Below are positions 1 through 5,540 of a DNA stretch of 12,455 nt, one piece after another (position 1 is the stretch's first letter; every line of letters starts with the position of its first letter). A program made the position numbers and the translations under genes. The notes under the pieces are model-generated. The model worked only from the letters and a program-made list of their open reading frames with translations. It had not been told where the DNA came from and did no database searches. The DNA lies in contig CANRZQ010000050.1 of NCBI GenBank assembly GCA_947644475.1, positions 1-12,455 of the forward strand, given 5' to 3'. The DNA comes from an uncultured Muribaculaceae bacterium. GTDB taxonomy: Bacteria; Bacteroidota; Bacteroidia; Bacteroidales; Muribaculaceae.

Positions 1-23
1 CTGATTGATATATTTCTTCGTAG

Positions 24-203
24 CTTCCATTATCTGTGGATACTCTCGCATTGAATGTTGCCACAGAAACAGTGTCAACATAGGAATCACAGGAGGATTC
101 AGCAGGGCATCGCAGCCGGCCTGTACGTCGTCGCAAGAAGCGCAAGCAGCGCGATGTTGCCGCGCCTGTGCCTCCGCGCGACTATCTCGACGAGCGCACA
201 TAA
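24..203 (+). other. possible broken C-terminal coding tail
   Basis: One frame (codons starting at 24, 27 and so on) reads like the end of a protein: a short stretch ending in NVATETVST, an in-frame TAG at 81-83, then an acidic run (ESQED), a very basic run (RRRKKRKQRD) and the ending VPPRDYLDERT before TAA at 201-203. A single CAG to TAG change at 81 would explain the internal stop, and the flanking residues read smoothly across it. However, two more stops lie just upstream in the same frame (6-8 and 21-23) and no start codon is visible. It may therefore be a decayed gene end, a frameshifted tail of a gene left of the window, or chance. An alternative frame ends at 54 with a hydrophobic tail. 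Weakly supported. Confidence 0.2.
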
Positions 204-243
204 TCCGATTATTAGCCACGAGTCTCGCAAATTTTATGAAGTG

Positions 244-260
244 GAATCGCTTTGCGATTC
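244..260. repeat. small palindrome GAATCGC-TTT-GCGATTC
   Basis: Perfect 7-bp arms around a 3-base loop. The same arms with a different loop (GTA) occur at 1961-1977, so the two copies bracket the AT-rich two-gene unit. Neither is followed by a T-run, so they do not look like terminators. They probably belong to a short intergenic repeat family. Confidence 0.6.
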
Positions 261-326
261 TAAGCGTCGTAATGCCATGTAATTATTTGAGCCGTGCACA
301 CGCACAGTTTTTTTAGTGAAATTTGC

Positions 327-356
327 TTGTGGATTGAATAATATTGTTTAATTTTG
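327..356 (+). promoter_or_regulatory. Bacteroidetes-type promoter for the AT-rich operon or leader RNA
   Basis: TTG at 327-329, a 19-base spacer, then TAATTTTG at 349-356, a full match to the TAnnTTTG -7 box of the Bacteroidetes housekeeping sigma factor. Transcription would be expected to begin near 361-363, directly at a hairpin (GGACA/TGTCC) and about 260 bases before the first start codon. This is the best promoter match I found in the window. Confidence 0.7.
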
Positions 357-361
357 CATAT

Positions 362-601
362 GGACAGGAGTGTCCGTATTGTTTAGTAATATAGAAGCGT
401 TATGACTTCTTCTTGTTGGTGCAAAGCCTAGGAAACTTATACCACCGAGACAAGAGATGGCATGGCGGCTTCCACGCATATAGCGTGGGGCTGTTATTCC
501 CACATCTGTCTCCAAAGGTATTCCTAGCACCTGCACCATCGGACGTGGTTTTTCATACAGCCCTGCGTTTCTTTGTATGCAACAGGCTCTTTTGGCGGCT
601 G
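362..601 (+). ncRNA. highly structured leader RNA or independent small RNA
   Basis: Directly after the promoter the sequence folds extensively. Seen by eye: hairpin 362-366/371-375; hairpin 393-397/406-410; then a long rod made by nested pairing of 418-423 with 532-537 (GGTGCA/TGCACC), 428-434 with 521-527 (CTAGGAA/TTCCTAG), 440-443 with 517-520, 447-452 with 507-512 (GAGACA/TGTCTC), 456-459 with 503-506, 464-469 with 490-495 (using G-T pairs) and 472-477 with 483-488 (CCACGC/GCGTGG) as the apical hairpin. Another hairpin pairs 554-559 with 574-579 (CATACA/TGTATG). The 3' end is unclear: I see no T-run terminator before the start at 624, so it is either a long 5' UTR of the downstream gene or an RNA whose end I cannot place. 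I do not recognise the class. It does not carry the hallmark sequences I know for tmRNA, RNase P RNA or SRP RNA, nor the large central bubble of 6S RNA. Confidence 0.5.
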
Positions 602-623
602 GGGAGCAGGAAAATTTTAATCC

Positions 624-1295
624 ATGAAAAATCGGATATTGATTTTTGTGACGGCACTTATGCTTGGCCTTGCATGTGCCGCGCAGGAACGGGAAGTGAC
701 AAAGTTCCTGGGAATCCCAGTCGACGGCACCAAGTCGGAAATGATTCAAAAACTTAAAGCAAAGGGGTTTAGCCCTGTTTCTCCAGGCGATGATATGTTG
801 AAAGGAGAGTTTAATGGAAAAGAAGTATATGTAAGTGTTGTTACCAATAACAATAAGGTTTGGAGAATAATGTTACTTGATGTAGAAGGAGTTGGTATTG
901 GTCAAATAAAAACAAGGTTCAATAATTTAGTGAGGCAGTTCGCTAATAATTCTAAGTACTCTGGTAGAGAGGGACAGGAAATACCCGGCGATGAGAGGAT
1001 ATCTTATTTTGAAGTGCATACTGGAGAAAAACAATATGAGGCAGTATTCTATCAAGGGAATATTGAACTTTATAATGAAAAACTAAATTCGCTTCCTGAA
1101 AACCGCGAAGACTATGAAAATCTTACTCCCGAAATGGAAAAAGAAATTAAAGGAAAACTGGAGACTATAACAGATGGTGTGTTTGGGATACTATATAGAG
1201 AGGTTTGGTTTAAGATTGTATTAGATAAAGACAAGTTTAAAATTTGTATGTACTATGACAATAAGTATAACCAAGCCAATGGAGAGGATTTGTAG
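624..1295 (+). CDS. small secreted protein of unknown function (223 aa)
   Basis: The start at 624 gives a typical signal peptide: KNR, then a hydrophobic core to about residue 17, with likely cleavage in ACAAQ (residues 17-21). Cys18 is not in a good lipobox because Gly stands at -3, so export to the periplasm or beyond by signal peptidase I is more likely than lipidation. The mature part begins REVTKFLGIPVDGTKSEM, followed by an alpha/beta-looking domain with EFNGKEVYVSVVTNNNKVWR and a charged C-terminal half. From memory, uncharacterised secreted proteins of Bacteroidales share the LGIPVDGTKSEM pattern; no function is known to me. The gene is markedly AT-rich: 1201-1260 has 15 G+C in 60, against 44 in 60 at 7141-7200. 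It follows the structured leader and is probably co-transcribed with the lipoprotein gene 17 bases downstream. Confidence 0.85.
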   Translation: MKNRILIFVTALMLGLACAAQEREVTKFLGIPVDGTKSEMIQKLKAKGFSPVSPGDDMLKGEFNGKEVYVSVVTNNNKVWRIMLLDVEGVGIGQIKTRFNNLVRQFANNSKYSGREGQEIPGDERISYFEVHTGEKQYEAVFYQGNIELYNEKLNSLPENREDYENLTPEMEKEIKGKLETITDGVFGILYREVWFKIVLDKDKFKICMYYDNKYNQANGEDL

Positions 1296-1312
1296 ATTTT
1301 AAATTAGATTAT

Positions 1313-1834
1313 ATGAAATATTATTTGAGGTTGGCTGTTATTGTGTCATGTGTATTGTTGGGCTTGTTTACAGTCGGATGTGCATCCATGCGTCCTCCTG
1401 TTGTCAAGACATATGATGATGATATTTTTAATTATCGCTATTTTGTTGTTTCTCCGACAGAAGATTATACATATACTACGCCTGAACAATCAGGAGCGAG
1501 TGGGCAACAACAAACATATTGGCATCAGGGAAGTAAGACACAGTCAATAAATCCAGGTTCAGCTATATCCGGTATTTTAGTCGGACATGGTTTTATTCCG
1601 GTTACAGAAGTTGATACAAGTAAAGTTAGTGAAACCATGATTGTGAATTTTGGAGAATCGGGACGAAGAAGTGTTAATATGGGATATTCTATTGAAGTGA
1701 CAATACAATTTGTTTCGGCAAAAACGATGCTGCCAATATGTTCATGTACGGCTGAAGGACAAGGCGCAACAGAGGTCGATGATGTCCGTGAGGCTATTCA
1801 ACGTGCTATGAATTCCTTGTTTAAAACGGAATAG
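1313..1834 (+). CDS. small lipoprotein of unknown function (173 aa)
   Basis: The N-terminus has a basic start (KYYLR), a hydrophobic stretch (residues 7-21) and FTVGC with Cys23 as the likely lipidation site, pointing to a membrane-anchored lipoprotein. The mature region continues ASMRPPVVKTYDDD, then has a Gln/Ser/Tyr-rich stretch (about residues 50-78) and a more conserved-looking C-terminal half with SINPGSAISGILVGHGF, a beta-rich section and the helix DVREAIQRAMNSLF. Bacterial lipoproteins of the DUF4136 kind have a comparable overall plan, but I see no decisive motif, so the family is open. Base composition is as AT-rich as the upstream gene. The 17-base gap to that gene and the terminator about 20 bases behind the TAG suggest a two-gene operon. 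Confidence 0.85.
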   Translation: MKYYLRLAVIVSCVLLGLFTVGCASMRPPVVKTYDDDIFNYRYFVVSPTEDYTYTTPEQSGASGQQQTYWHQGSKTQSINPGSAISGILVGHGFIPVTEVDTSKVSETMIVNFGESGRRSVNMGYSIEVTIQFVSAKTMLPICSCTAEGQGATEVDDVREAIQRAMNSLFKTE

Positions 1835-1853
1835 GTAATTATATCATATCTAT

Positions 1854-1894
1854 GGCGGCGCTCTCAGGTAAGGGGGGCGTCGCTGCTTTTTTTT
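1854..1894 (+). terminator. intrinsic terminator of the AT-rich operon
   Basis: Stem 1854-1861 (GGCGGCGC) pairs with 1877-1884 (GCGTCGCT), 8 bp including two G-T pairs, with a 15-base loop. An uninterrupted run of eight T follows at 1887-1894. It lies 20 bases after the lipoprotein stop codon. Confidence 0.65.
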
Positions 1895-1960
1895 GGACAA
1901 GCCTTTGCCATGGGTATGGAAAGATTGGAAGATTGGGCATAAGCCGAAAAGTTGTGCATA

Positions 1961-1977
1961 GAATCGCGTAGCGATTC
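1961..1977. repeat. small palindrome GAATCGC-GTA-GCGATTC
   Basis: Second copy of the 7-bp-arm palindrome found at 244-260; the arms are identical and only the 3-base loop differs. There is no T-run after it. Confidence 0.6.
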
Positions 1978-1986
1978 AAGGATATA

Positions 1987-2016
1987 ACCGGGGGGGGACG
2001 ATAGTGGCCCCCCGGT
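1987..2016. repeat. very GC-rich hairpin
   Basis: ACCGGGGGG (1987-1995) pairs perfectly with CCCCCCGGT (2008-2016) around a 12-base loop. No T-run follows on either strand, so it is a poor terminator. It sits in the middle of the palindrome cluster and may be another repeat unit or a structure blocking read-through between convergent transcripts. Confidence 0.5.
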
Positions 2017-2052
2017 ATGTTTAGTTGGTCCATCTTGGCATTGGAGCAGTTT

Positions 2053-2126
2053 GTAGGGGCGTGATAAATCACGCCCGAATCGAATATGAAAAAAATAGGT
2101 GCTGGCGCGATTTATCGCGCCCCTAC
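2053..2126. repeat. REP-like doublet of two inverted palindromic units
   Basis: The left unit, 2053-2076, starts GTAGGGGCG and contains the palindrome GGGCGTGAT-AA-ATCACGCCC. The right unit, 2104-2126, is the same sequence inverted and ends CGCCCCTAC; its palindrome is GGCGCGAT-TT-ATCGCGCC. Read in the same orientation the two units differ at only two positions, and those two are paired with each other in the stem (T-A in the left unit, C-G in the right unit). A 27-base AT-rich linker separates them. The plan is that of REP/BIME elements. No REP-associated transposase is present in this window. Confidence 0.65.
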
Positions 2127-2225
2127 CTCAGGTTGGCGTTATCGAACGCTCCGGCAAGTTCCGCTCCAATACCTTAATAGAATACGTCAACGCCCCCGGG
2201 ACTGTCGCCCTGCGCTACATTATTT

Positions 2226-2241
2226 GTCTCCTAACGGAGAC
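2226..2241. repeat. small hairpin GTCTCC-TAAC-GGAGAC
   Basis: Perfect 6-bp arms with a 4-base loop within the gene-free spacer. No T-run follows. Significance unknown. Confidence 0.35.
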
Positions 2242-2290
2242 CCAATGCGCCGTAACGAAGATTGGCACATGCCTCATTTCAGGCTCACAA

Positions 2291-2369
2291 AGGCTTGAGA
2301 TTGCCTCGTAGGATAGGGTAATGGGAAAGGGCGGCGGGGTGCAGGAACTCAAGCCGGAGGCTTGAGATT
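2291..2369. repeat. direct repeat AGGCTTGAGATT with embedded hairpin
   Basis: AGGCTTGAGATT occurs at 2291-2302 and again at 2358-2369. The second copy forms the right arm of a perfect 8-bp hairpin, CTCAAGCC-GGA-GGCTTGAG, at 2348-2366. This looks like one full and one half copy of a small palindromic repeat. Confidence 0.45.
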
Positions 2370-2392
2370 CGGGCCACCGCGTTGAACCGCGG

Positions 2393-2450
2393 GGCACGAG
2401 GGCACGGGGCATGAGGCAAAGGATAAGAGATACAGGATAAGGGATAAAGG
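2393..2450. repeat. short tandem repeats, periods 8 and 14
   Basis: GGCACGAG (2393-2400) and GGCACGGG (2401-2408) are adjacent near-identical octamers. Then AGGATAAGAGATAC (2420-2433) and AGGATAAGGGATAA (2434-2447) are adjacent 14-mers. The purine-rich strand is the + strand throughout. Confidence 0.5.
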
Positions 2451-2465
2451 GGGCGGGAGGGGATG

Positions 2466-2497
2466 AAAAAAGGGCCGCCCGGCGGGGGCGGCCCTTT
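2466..2497 (-). terminator. intrinsic terminator of secDF
   Basis: A perfect 12-bp stem: AAAGGGCCGCCC (2469-2480) pairs with GGGCGGCCCTTT (2486-2497), with a 5-base loop. On the - strand it is followed by six T (complement of 2466-2471). It begins 18 bases after the secDF stop codon. The AAA/TTT flanks could give some termination for + strand transcripts as well. Confidence 0.9.
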
Positions 2498-2515
2498 GGT
2501 ATGGAGGGGTTGGGA

Positions 2516-5419
2516 TTATTTCTTGGAGCGGCGTGCTTCGACGAGGTAGGCGACGGGGGAGGCCACGTAGATGGTGGCGAGGGTGCCGATGATTACGCCG
2601 AAGAGCATTGCGAATGTGAAGGAGCGGATTGCATCACCACCGAGGATGAAGAGGCACAGGATCACGCGCAGGGTGGATGCCGAGGTCATGATTGTGCGGC
2701 CGAGGGTGGAGTTGATGGATTGGTTGACTGTGGTGAAGAAGTCTTGCTTGGGATAGAGGCCGAGGTTTTCACGCACGCGGTCGAAGACTACGACGGTGTC
2801 GTTGATCTGGTAACCAATGACGGTAAGGATTGCGGCGATGAATGTCTGGTCTACTTCCATAGCGAAGGGGAATACGCCCCAGAAAAGGGAGTAGAAGCCG
2901 ATGATTGTGAAGGCTGTGAATGTTACTGCTGCAAGTGCGCCGAGTGAGAATGCTACGTTGCGGAATCGGAGCAGGATGTAGAGGAACATTGCGATGAGCG
3001 AGAGGATGACGGCAATGTAGGCTTCGTTGCGCATGTCGTCGGCTACGGAGGGACCTACTTTCTGCGACTGGACGATGCCTTGCGAGGCGTCGGTGGTGGA
3101 GAATTGTTCGTCGGTCATGCCTTCGGTGAGGTAGGGACGGAGGGCGTTGAAGAGTTTGCCTGTGATTTCGGCTTCGGTGTCTTTGTTCTCGTCGTCGATT
3201 TTGTAGTTGGTGGAGATGCGCACCTGGTTGGATGACTCGATTGTGATGACGGCTACGGATGCTCCGGGGAATTCGGGTGCGAGGCGTGCCTGGAGTTCTT
3301 GCACGTCGACGGGTTTTTCGAATTTCACTACGTAGTTGCGGCCGCCGGAGAAGTCGATGCCTTGGTTGAGGCCACGGGCAAAGAGTGAGATGGCGACTAT
3401 GACGATGAGGATGCCTACTGCGGTGAAGGAGAATTTACGCTGGCCAAGGAAGTTGACTTTTGCGTTTACGAACATGCGGCGGGAGATGCCTGTGGAGAAT
3501 GTGAGGTTCTCGAAGGTCTTGGTCTTGCCAAACCAGATGAAGAAGAGTCGGCTGAGGAATACTGCTGTGAAGAATGAGCAGATGATGCCGATGATGAGGG
3601 TTGTGGCGAAGCCTTTGATGGGGCCTGTGCCGTAGAGCAGGAGGATAAGGCCTGTGATGATGGATGTGAGGTTGGAGTCGAAGATTGCGGAGAAGGCGTT
3701 GGAGTAGCCGTCGGCGATGGCCTGGCGTGAGTTTTTGCCTGCGCGGAGTTCTTCTTTGGCGCGCTCGAAGATGAGCACGTTTGCGTCGACTGCCATACCG
3801 AGGGAGAGTACGATACCGGCGATACCTGACATTGTGAGCACTGCCTGGAATGAGGCGAGGATACCGATGGTGAAGAAGAGGTTGGCGATGAGGCAGAAGT
3901 TGGCGATGAGGCCGGGGATGAGTCCGTAGAAGGCGCACATGAAGATCATCAGGAGGATGAGGGCCACGATGAACGATGTGAAGCCGGCTTCGATGGCTTG
4001 CTTGCCGAGCGACGGGCCGATTACCATGTCGGAGATGATGTTTACTTTGGCGTTCATCTCACCGGATTTGAGCACGTTTGCAAGGTCTTTTGCCTCGTCG
4101 ATGGTGAAGTTACCGGTGATTGATGATGAGCCGCCTTCGATGGCGTCGTTGACGCGGGGTGCGGAGTATACCTGGTCGTCGAGGACGATTGCGATGGGGC
4201 GGTGTCCGTCGGCTGCGTTGGCTGCGGTGATGCGTGCCCACTGGCGAGCGCCGTCGGCGTTCATGCGCATCGACACTTCGTTGCCGCGCATGGGGTCGTA
4301 GTTGGAGTTTGCGTCGGAAACCACGCCGCCTTTGAGTGCGGGCTCGCCGGCAGATGTGCGCAGGGCGTAGAGAGCGTATCCGCGGGATGTCTCTTTGCCA
4401 TTGGCGTCGACGTCGACTTCGGGTTTAACGCCCCAGAGGAGTCGGAGGTCGGAGGGGAGTATTGATTTTGCCAGGGGTGAGGAGATGACGTTGTTGAACG
4501 CAGTCATTTCCATGGGGTTCTGGAGGTAGCCGAGCATTACGTATTCTCCTGCGCCTGCCTGGGCCATTTGCTGCATTTGAGCCACGATAAACTGGTAGGC
4601 TGCGGCGTTGGCTGTGGTGTCGGCGGCGAGACGCTGGGCGAGGGATGCCATTGCGGGCATTACTTCGTTGATGCGGTAGGTGTCGTAGAATTCGAGCGAG
4701 GCGGAGCGCTGGAGGAGTTCGCGTACGCGTGAGTGGTCCTTAACGCCGGGGAGTTCGAGGAGGACTTGTCCGTCTTTACCCTGGAGCACCTGGATGTTGG
4801 GTGAAACAACGCCGAACTGGTCGATACGCTTGCGGAGCACGGAGTTGGCTGCGGTCTCGGTAACGGATTTTACTTTGTCTTTGAGGATGTTGACTACTTT
4901 GTTGTCGTCGGCGCCGGAGGGCACGAGGTTGTCCTTGAATACGACAGAGAGGTCGATTTCGGGTTCGCGCTGACGGTATTGGCTTACGAAGGCAGCGAGG
5001 AAGTTGTCGGCCTGGTGGTTGGCAACGAGCACTTGCGCTGTATCGATAGCGGCTTCGAAGTTGGCGTCGTTTGCCTTGTTGGAAATGGAGCGGAGCATAT
5101 CCGGGACATCCACTTCGAGAATGACGTTCATACCGCCTTTGAGGTCGAGGCCGAGGCCGACACCCCATTTGCGGACGTCGTTAAGGGTGTAGACACCCAG
5201 GTAAACTTTTTCTTCGCCAACCGAGTCCATGTAGTGTTTGTAGGCTTGGTTGTAGGCGGAGTCGTCGTTGTCGCCGGAAACGGCAAGTGCGTACTGTTCG
5301 GCCTTGCTTTCGTGCTTAGAGGAGACGAAAGAGAATGAGAGGTAGAACAGGCACACAATTACCAAGAAAATGGCGATGACACCGGCAACGATGCTCCCTA
5401 ATTTTCCTTTGCTTTGCAT
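2516..5419 (-). CDS. secDF: protein translocase SecDF, fused SecD-SecF (967 aa)
   Basis: SecDF assists the SecYEG channel: it uses the proton motive force to pull exported proteins out on the periplasmic side. SecD half: a transmembrane helix at about 9-31, the DLKGG motif at 92-96, a long periplasmic region (P1, with GGVVSD near 364-369), then five membrane helices (about 480-630) containing AVDANVLIFE at 543-552; Asp545 is the expected proton-pathway residue. SecF half: a helix at about 664-682, IDFSGG at 688-693, a small periplasmic domain, then helices from about 800 to 960 with GYQINDTVVVFDRVREN at 869-885 (Asp874 and Asp880) and STLGRTI at 904-910 (Arg908). This gives twelve helices, as expected for a fused SecDF, and the length fits Bacteroidetes fusions. 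The start at 5419 places the first helix correctly. It has its own promoter and terminator, so it is probably transcribed alone. Confidence 0.97.
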   Translation of the reverse strand: MQSKGKLGSIVAGVIAIFLVIVCLFYLSFSFVSSKHESKAEQYALAVSGDNDDSAYNQAYKHYMDSVGEEKVYLGVYTLNDVRKWGVGLGLDLKGGMNVILEVDVPDMLRSISNKANDANFEAAIDTAQVLVANHQADNFLAAFVSQYRQREPEIDLSVVFKDNLVPSGADDNKVVNILKDKVKSVTETAANSVLRKRIDQFGVVSPNIQVLQGKDGQVLLELPGVKDHSRVRELLQRSASLEFYDTYRINEVMPAMASLAQRLAADTTANAAAYQFIVAQMQQMAQAGAGEYVMLGYLQNPMEMTAFNNVISSPLAKSILPSDLRLLWGVKPEVDVDANGKETSRGYALYALRTSAGEPALKGGVVSDANSNYDPMRGNEVSMRMNADGARQWARITAANAADGHRPIAIVLDDQVYSAPRVNDAIEGGSSSITGNFTIDEAKDLANVLKSGEMNAKVNIISDMVIGPSLGKQAIEAGFTSFIVALILLMIFMCAFYGLIPGLIANFCLIANLFFTIGILASFQAVLTMSGIAGIVLSLGMAVDANVLIFERAKEELRAGKNSRQAIADGYSNAFSAIFDSNLTSIITGLILLLYGTGPIKGFATTLIIGIICSFFTAVFLSRLFFIWFGKTKTFENLTFSTGISRRMFVNAKVNFLGQRKFSFTAVGILIVIVAISLFARGLNQGIDFSGGRNYVVKFEKPVDVQELQARLAPEFPGASVAVITIESSNQVRISTNYKIDDENKDTEAEITGKLFNALRPYLTEGMTDEQFSTTDASQGIVQSQKVGPSVADDMRNEAYIAVILSLIAMFLYILLRFRNVAFSLGALAAVTFTAFTIIGFYSLFWGVFPFAMEVDQTFIAAILTVIGYQINDTVVVFDRVRENLGLYPKQDFFTTVNQSINSTLGRTIMTSASTLRVILCLFILGGDAIRSFTFAMLFGVIIGTLATIYVASPVAYLVEARRSKK

Positions 5420-5473
5420 GTGTTGTTTGTATGTTAAAATTGGTTAATTAATAAATTCATGGAATTTGGCGTG

Positions 5474-5505
5474 CAAATATACGCTTTTTCTTGTAAATTT
5501 CCCAA
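5474..5505 (-). promoter_or_regulatory. promoter of secDF
   Basis: On the - strand TATATTTG (complement of 5474-5481) matches the TAnnTTTG box, and TTG (complement of 5503-5505) lies 21 bases upstream. The predicted transcript starts near 5467, giving a leader of about 50 bases that is AT-rich and lacks a clear Shine-Dalgarno sequence, which is usual in this phylum. Confidence 0.65.
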
Positions 5506-5523
5506 TTTCAGAGGGGGAAATTT
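5495..5523. repeat. inverted repeat overlapping the secDF -33 element
   Basis: AAATTTCCC (5495-5503) and GGGAAATTT (5515-5523) are perfect 9-bp arms with an 11-base gap. The left arm touches the TTG of the secDF promoter. No T-run follows on the - strand after the right-to-left reading, so it is a weak candidate for a terminator of the barrel gene and equally a candidate operator. Confidence 0.45.
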
Positions 5524-5540
5524 TGCATGGGCTTTTGTTT

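Larger units (their letters stand above)
1835..2515. other. gene-free, repeat-rich spacer
   Basis: No credible gene in these 681 bases. The open frames here (for example 1839-2072 on the - strand and 2086-2311 on the + strand) lack signal peptides or recognisable motifs and run through hairpins. The content is, in order: terminator 1854-1894, palindrome 1961-1977, GC-rich hairpin 1987-2016, REP-like doublet 2053-2126, hairpin 2226-2241, repeated AGGCTTGAGATT with hairpin 2348-2366, a 5-bp hairpin (CCGCG/CGCGG) at 2377-2392, purine-rich short tandem repeats 2393-2450, and the secDF terminator 2466-2497. Confidence 0.7.

Noticed and set aside
5..316. 103-residue + strand open frame at the left edge
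   Set aside because: Cys- and Arg-rich without a domain or promoter, overlaps the protein-like tail in another frame and the small palindrome; most likely a chance frame.
348..749. 133-residue - strand open frame across the leader
   Set aside because: It is antisense to the folded leader and to the signal peptide of the clear + strand gene at 624; the stem-rich DNA accounts for the open frame.
413..757. 114-residue + strand open frame overlapping the leader and the gene at 624
   Set aside because: Wrong frame relative to the gene with a proper signal peptide, and it runs through the paired stems of the leader.
2086..2311. Two overlapping 70-residue + strand frames in the spacer (one reading VGVIERSGKFRSNTLIEY)
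   Set aside because: They look faintly protein-like but start inside the REP-like doublet, overlap each other and include a hairpin; no homology I recognise. At most a remnant.
1835..2515. Spacer as a CRISPR array or integron attachment region
   Set aside because: Repeats are of different kinds and sizes, there are no equal-length spacers, and no cas or integrase gene is nearby.
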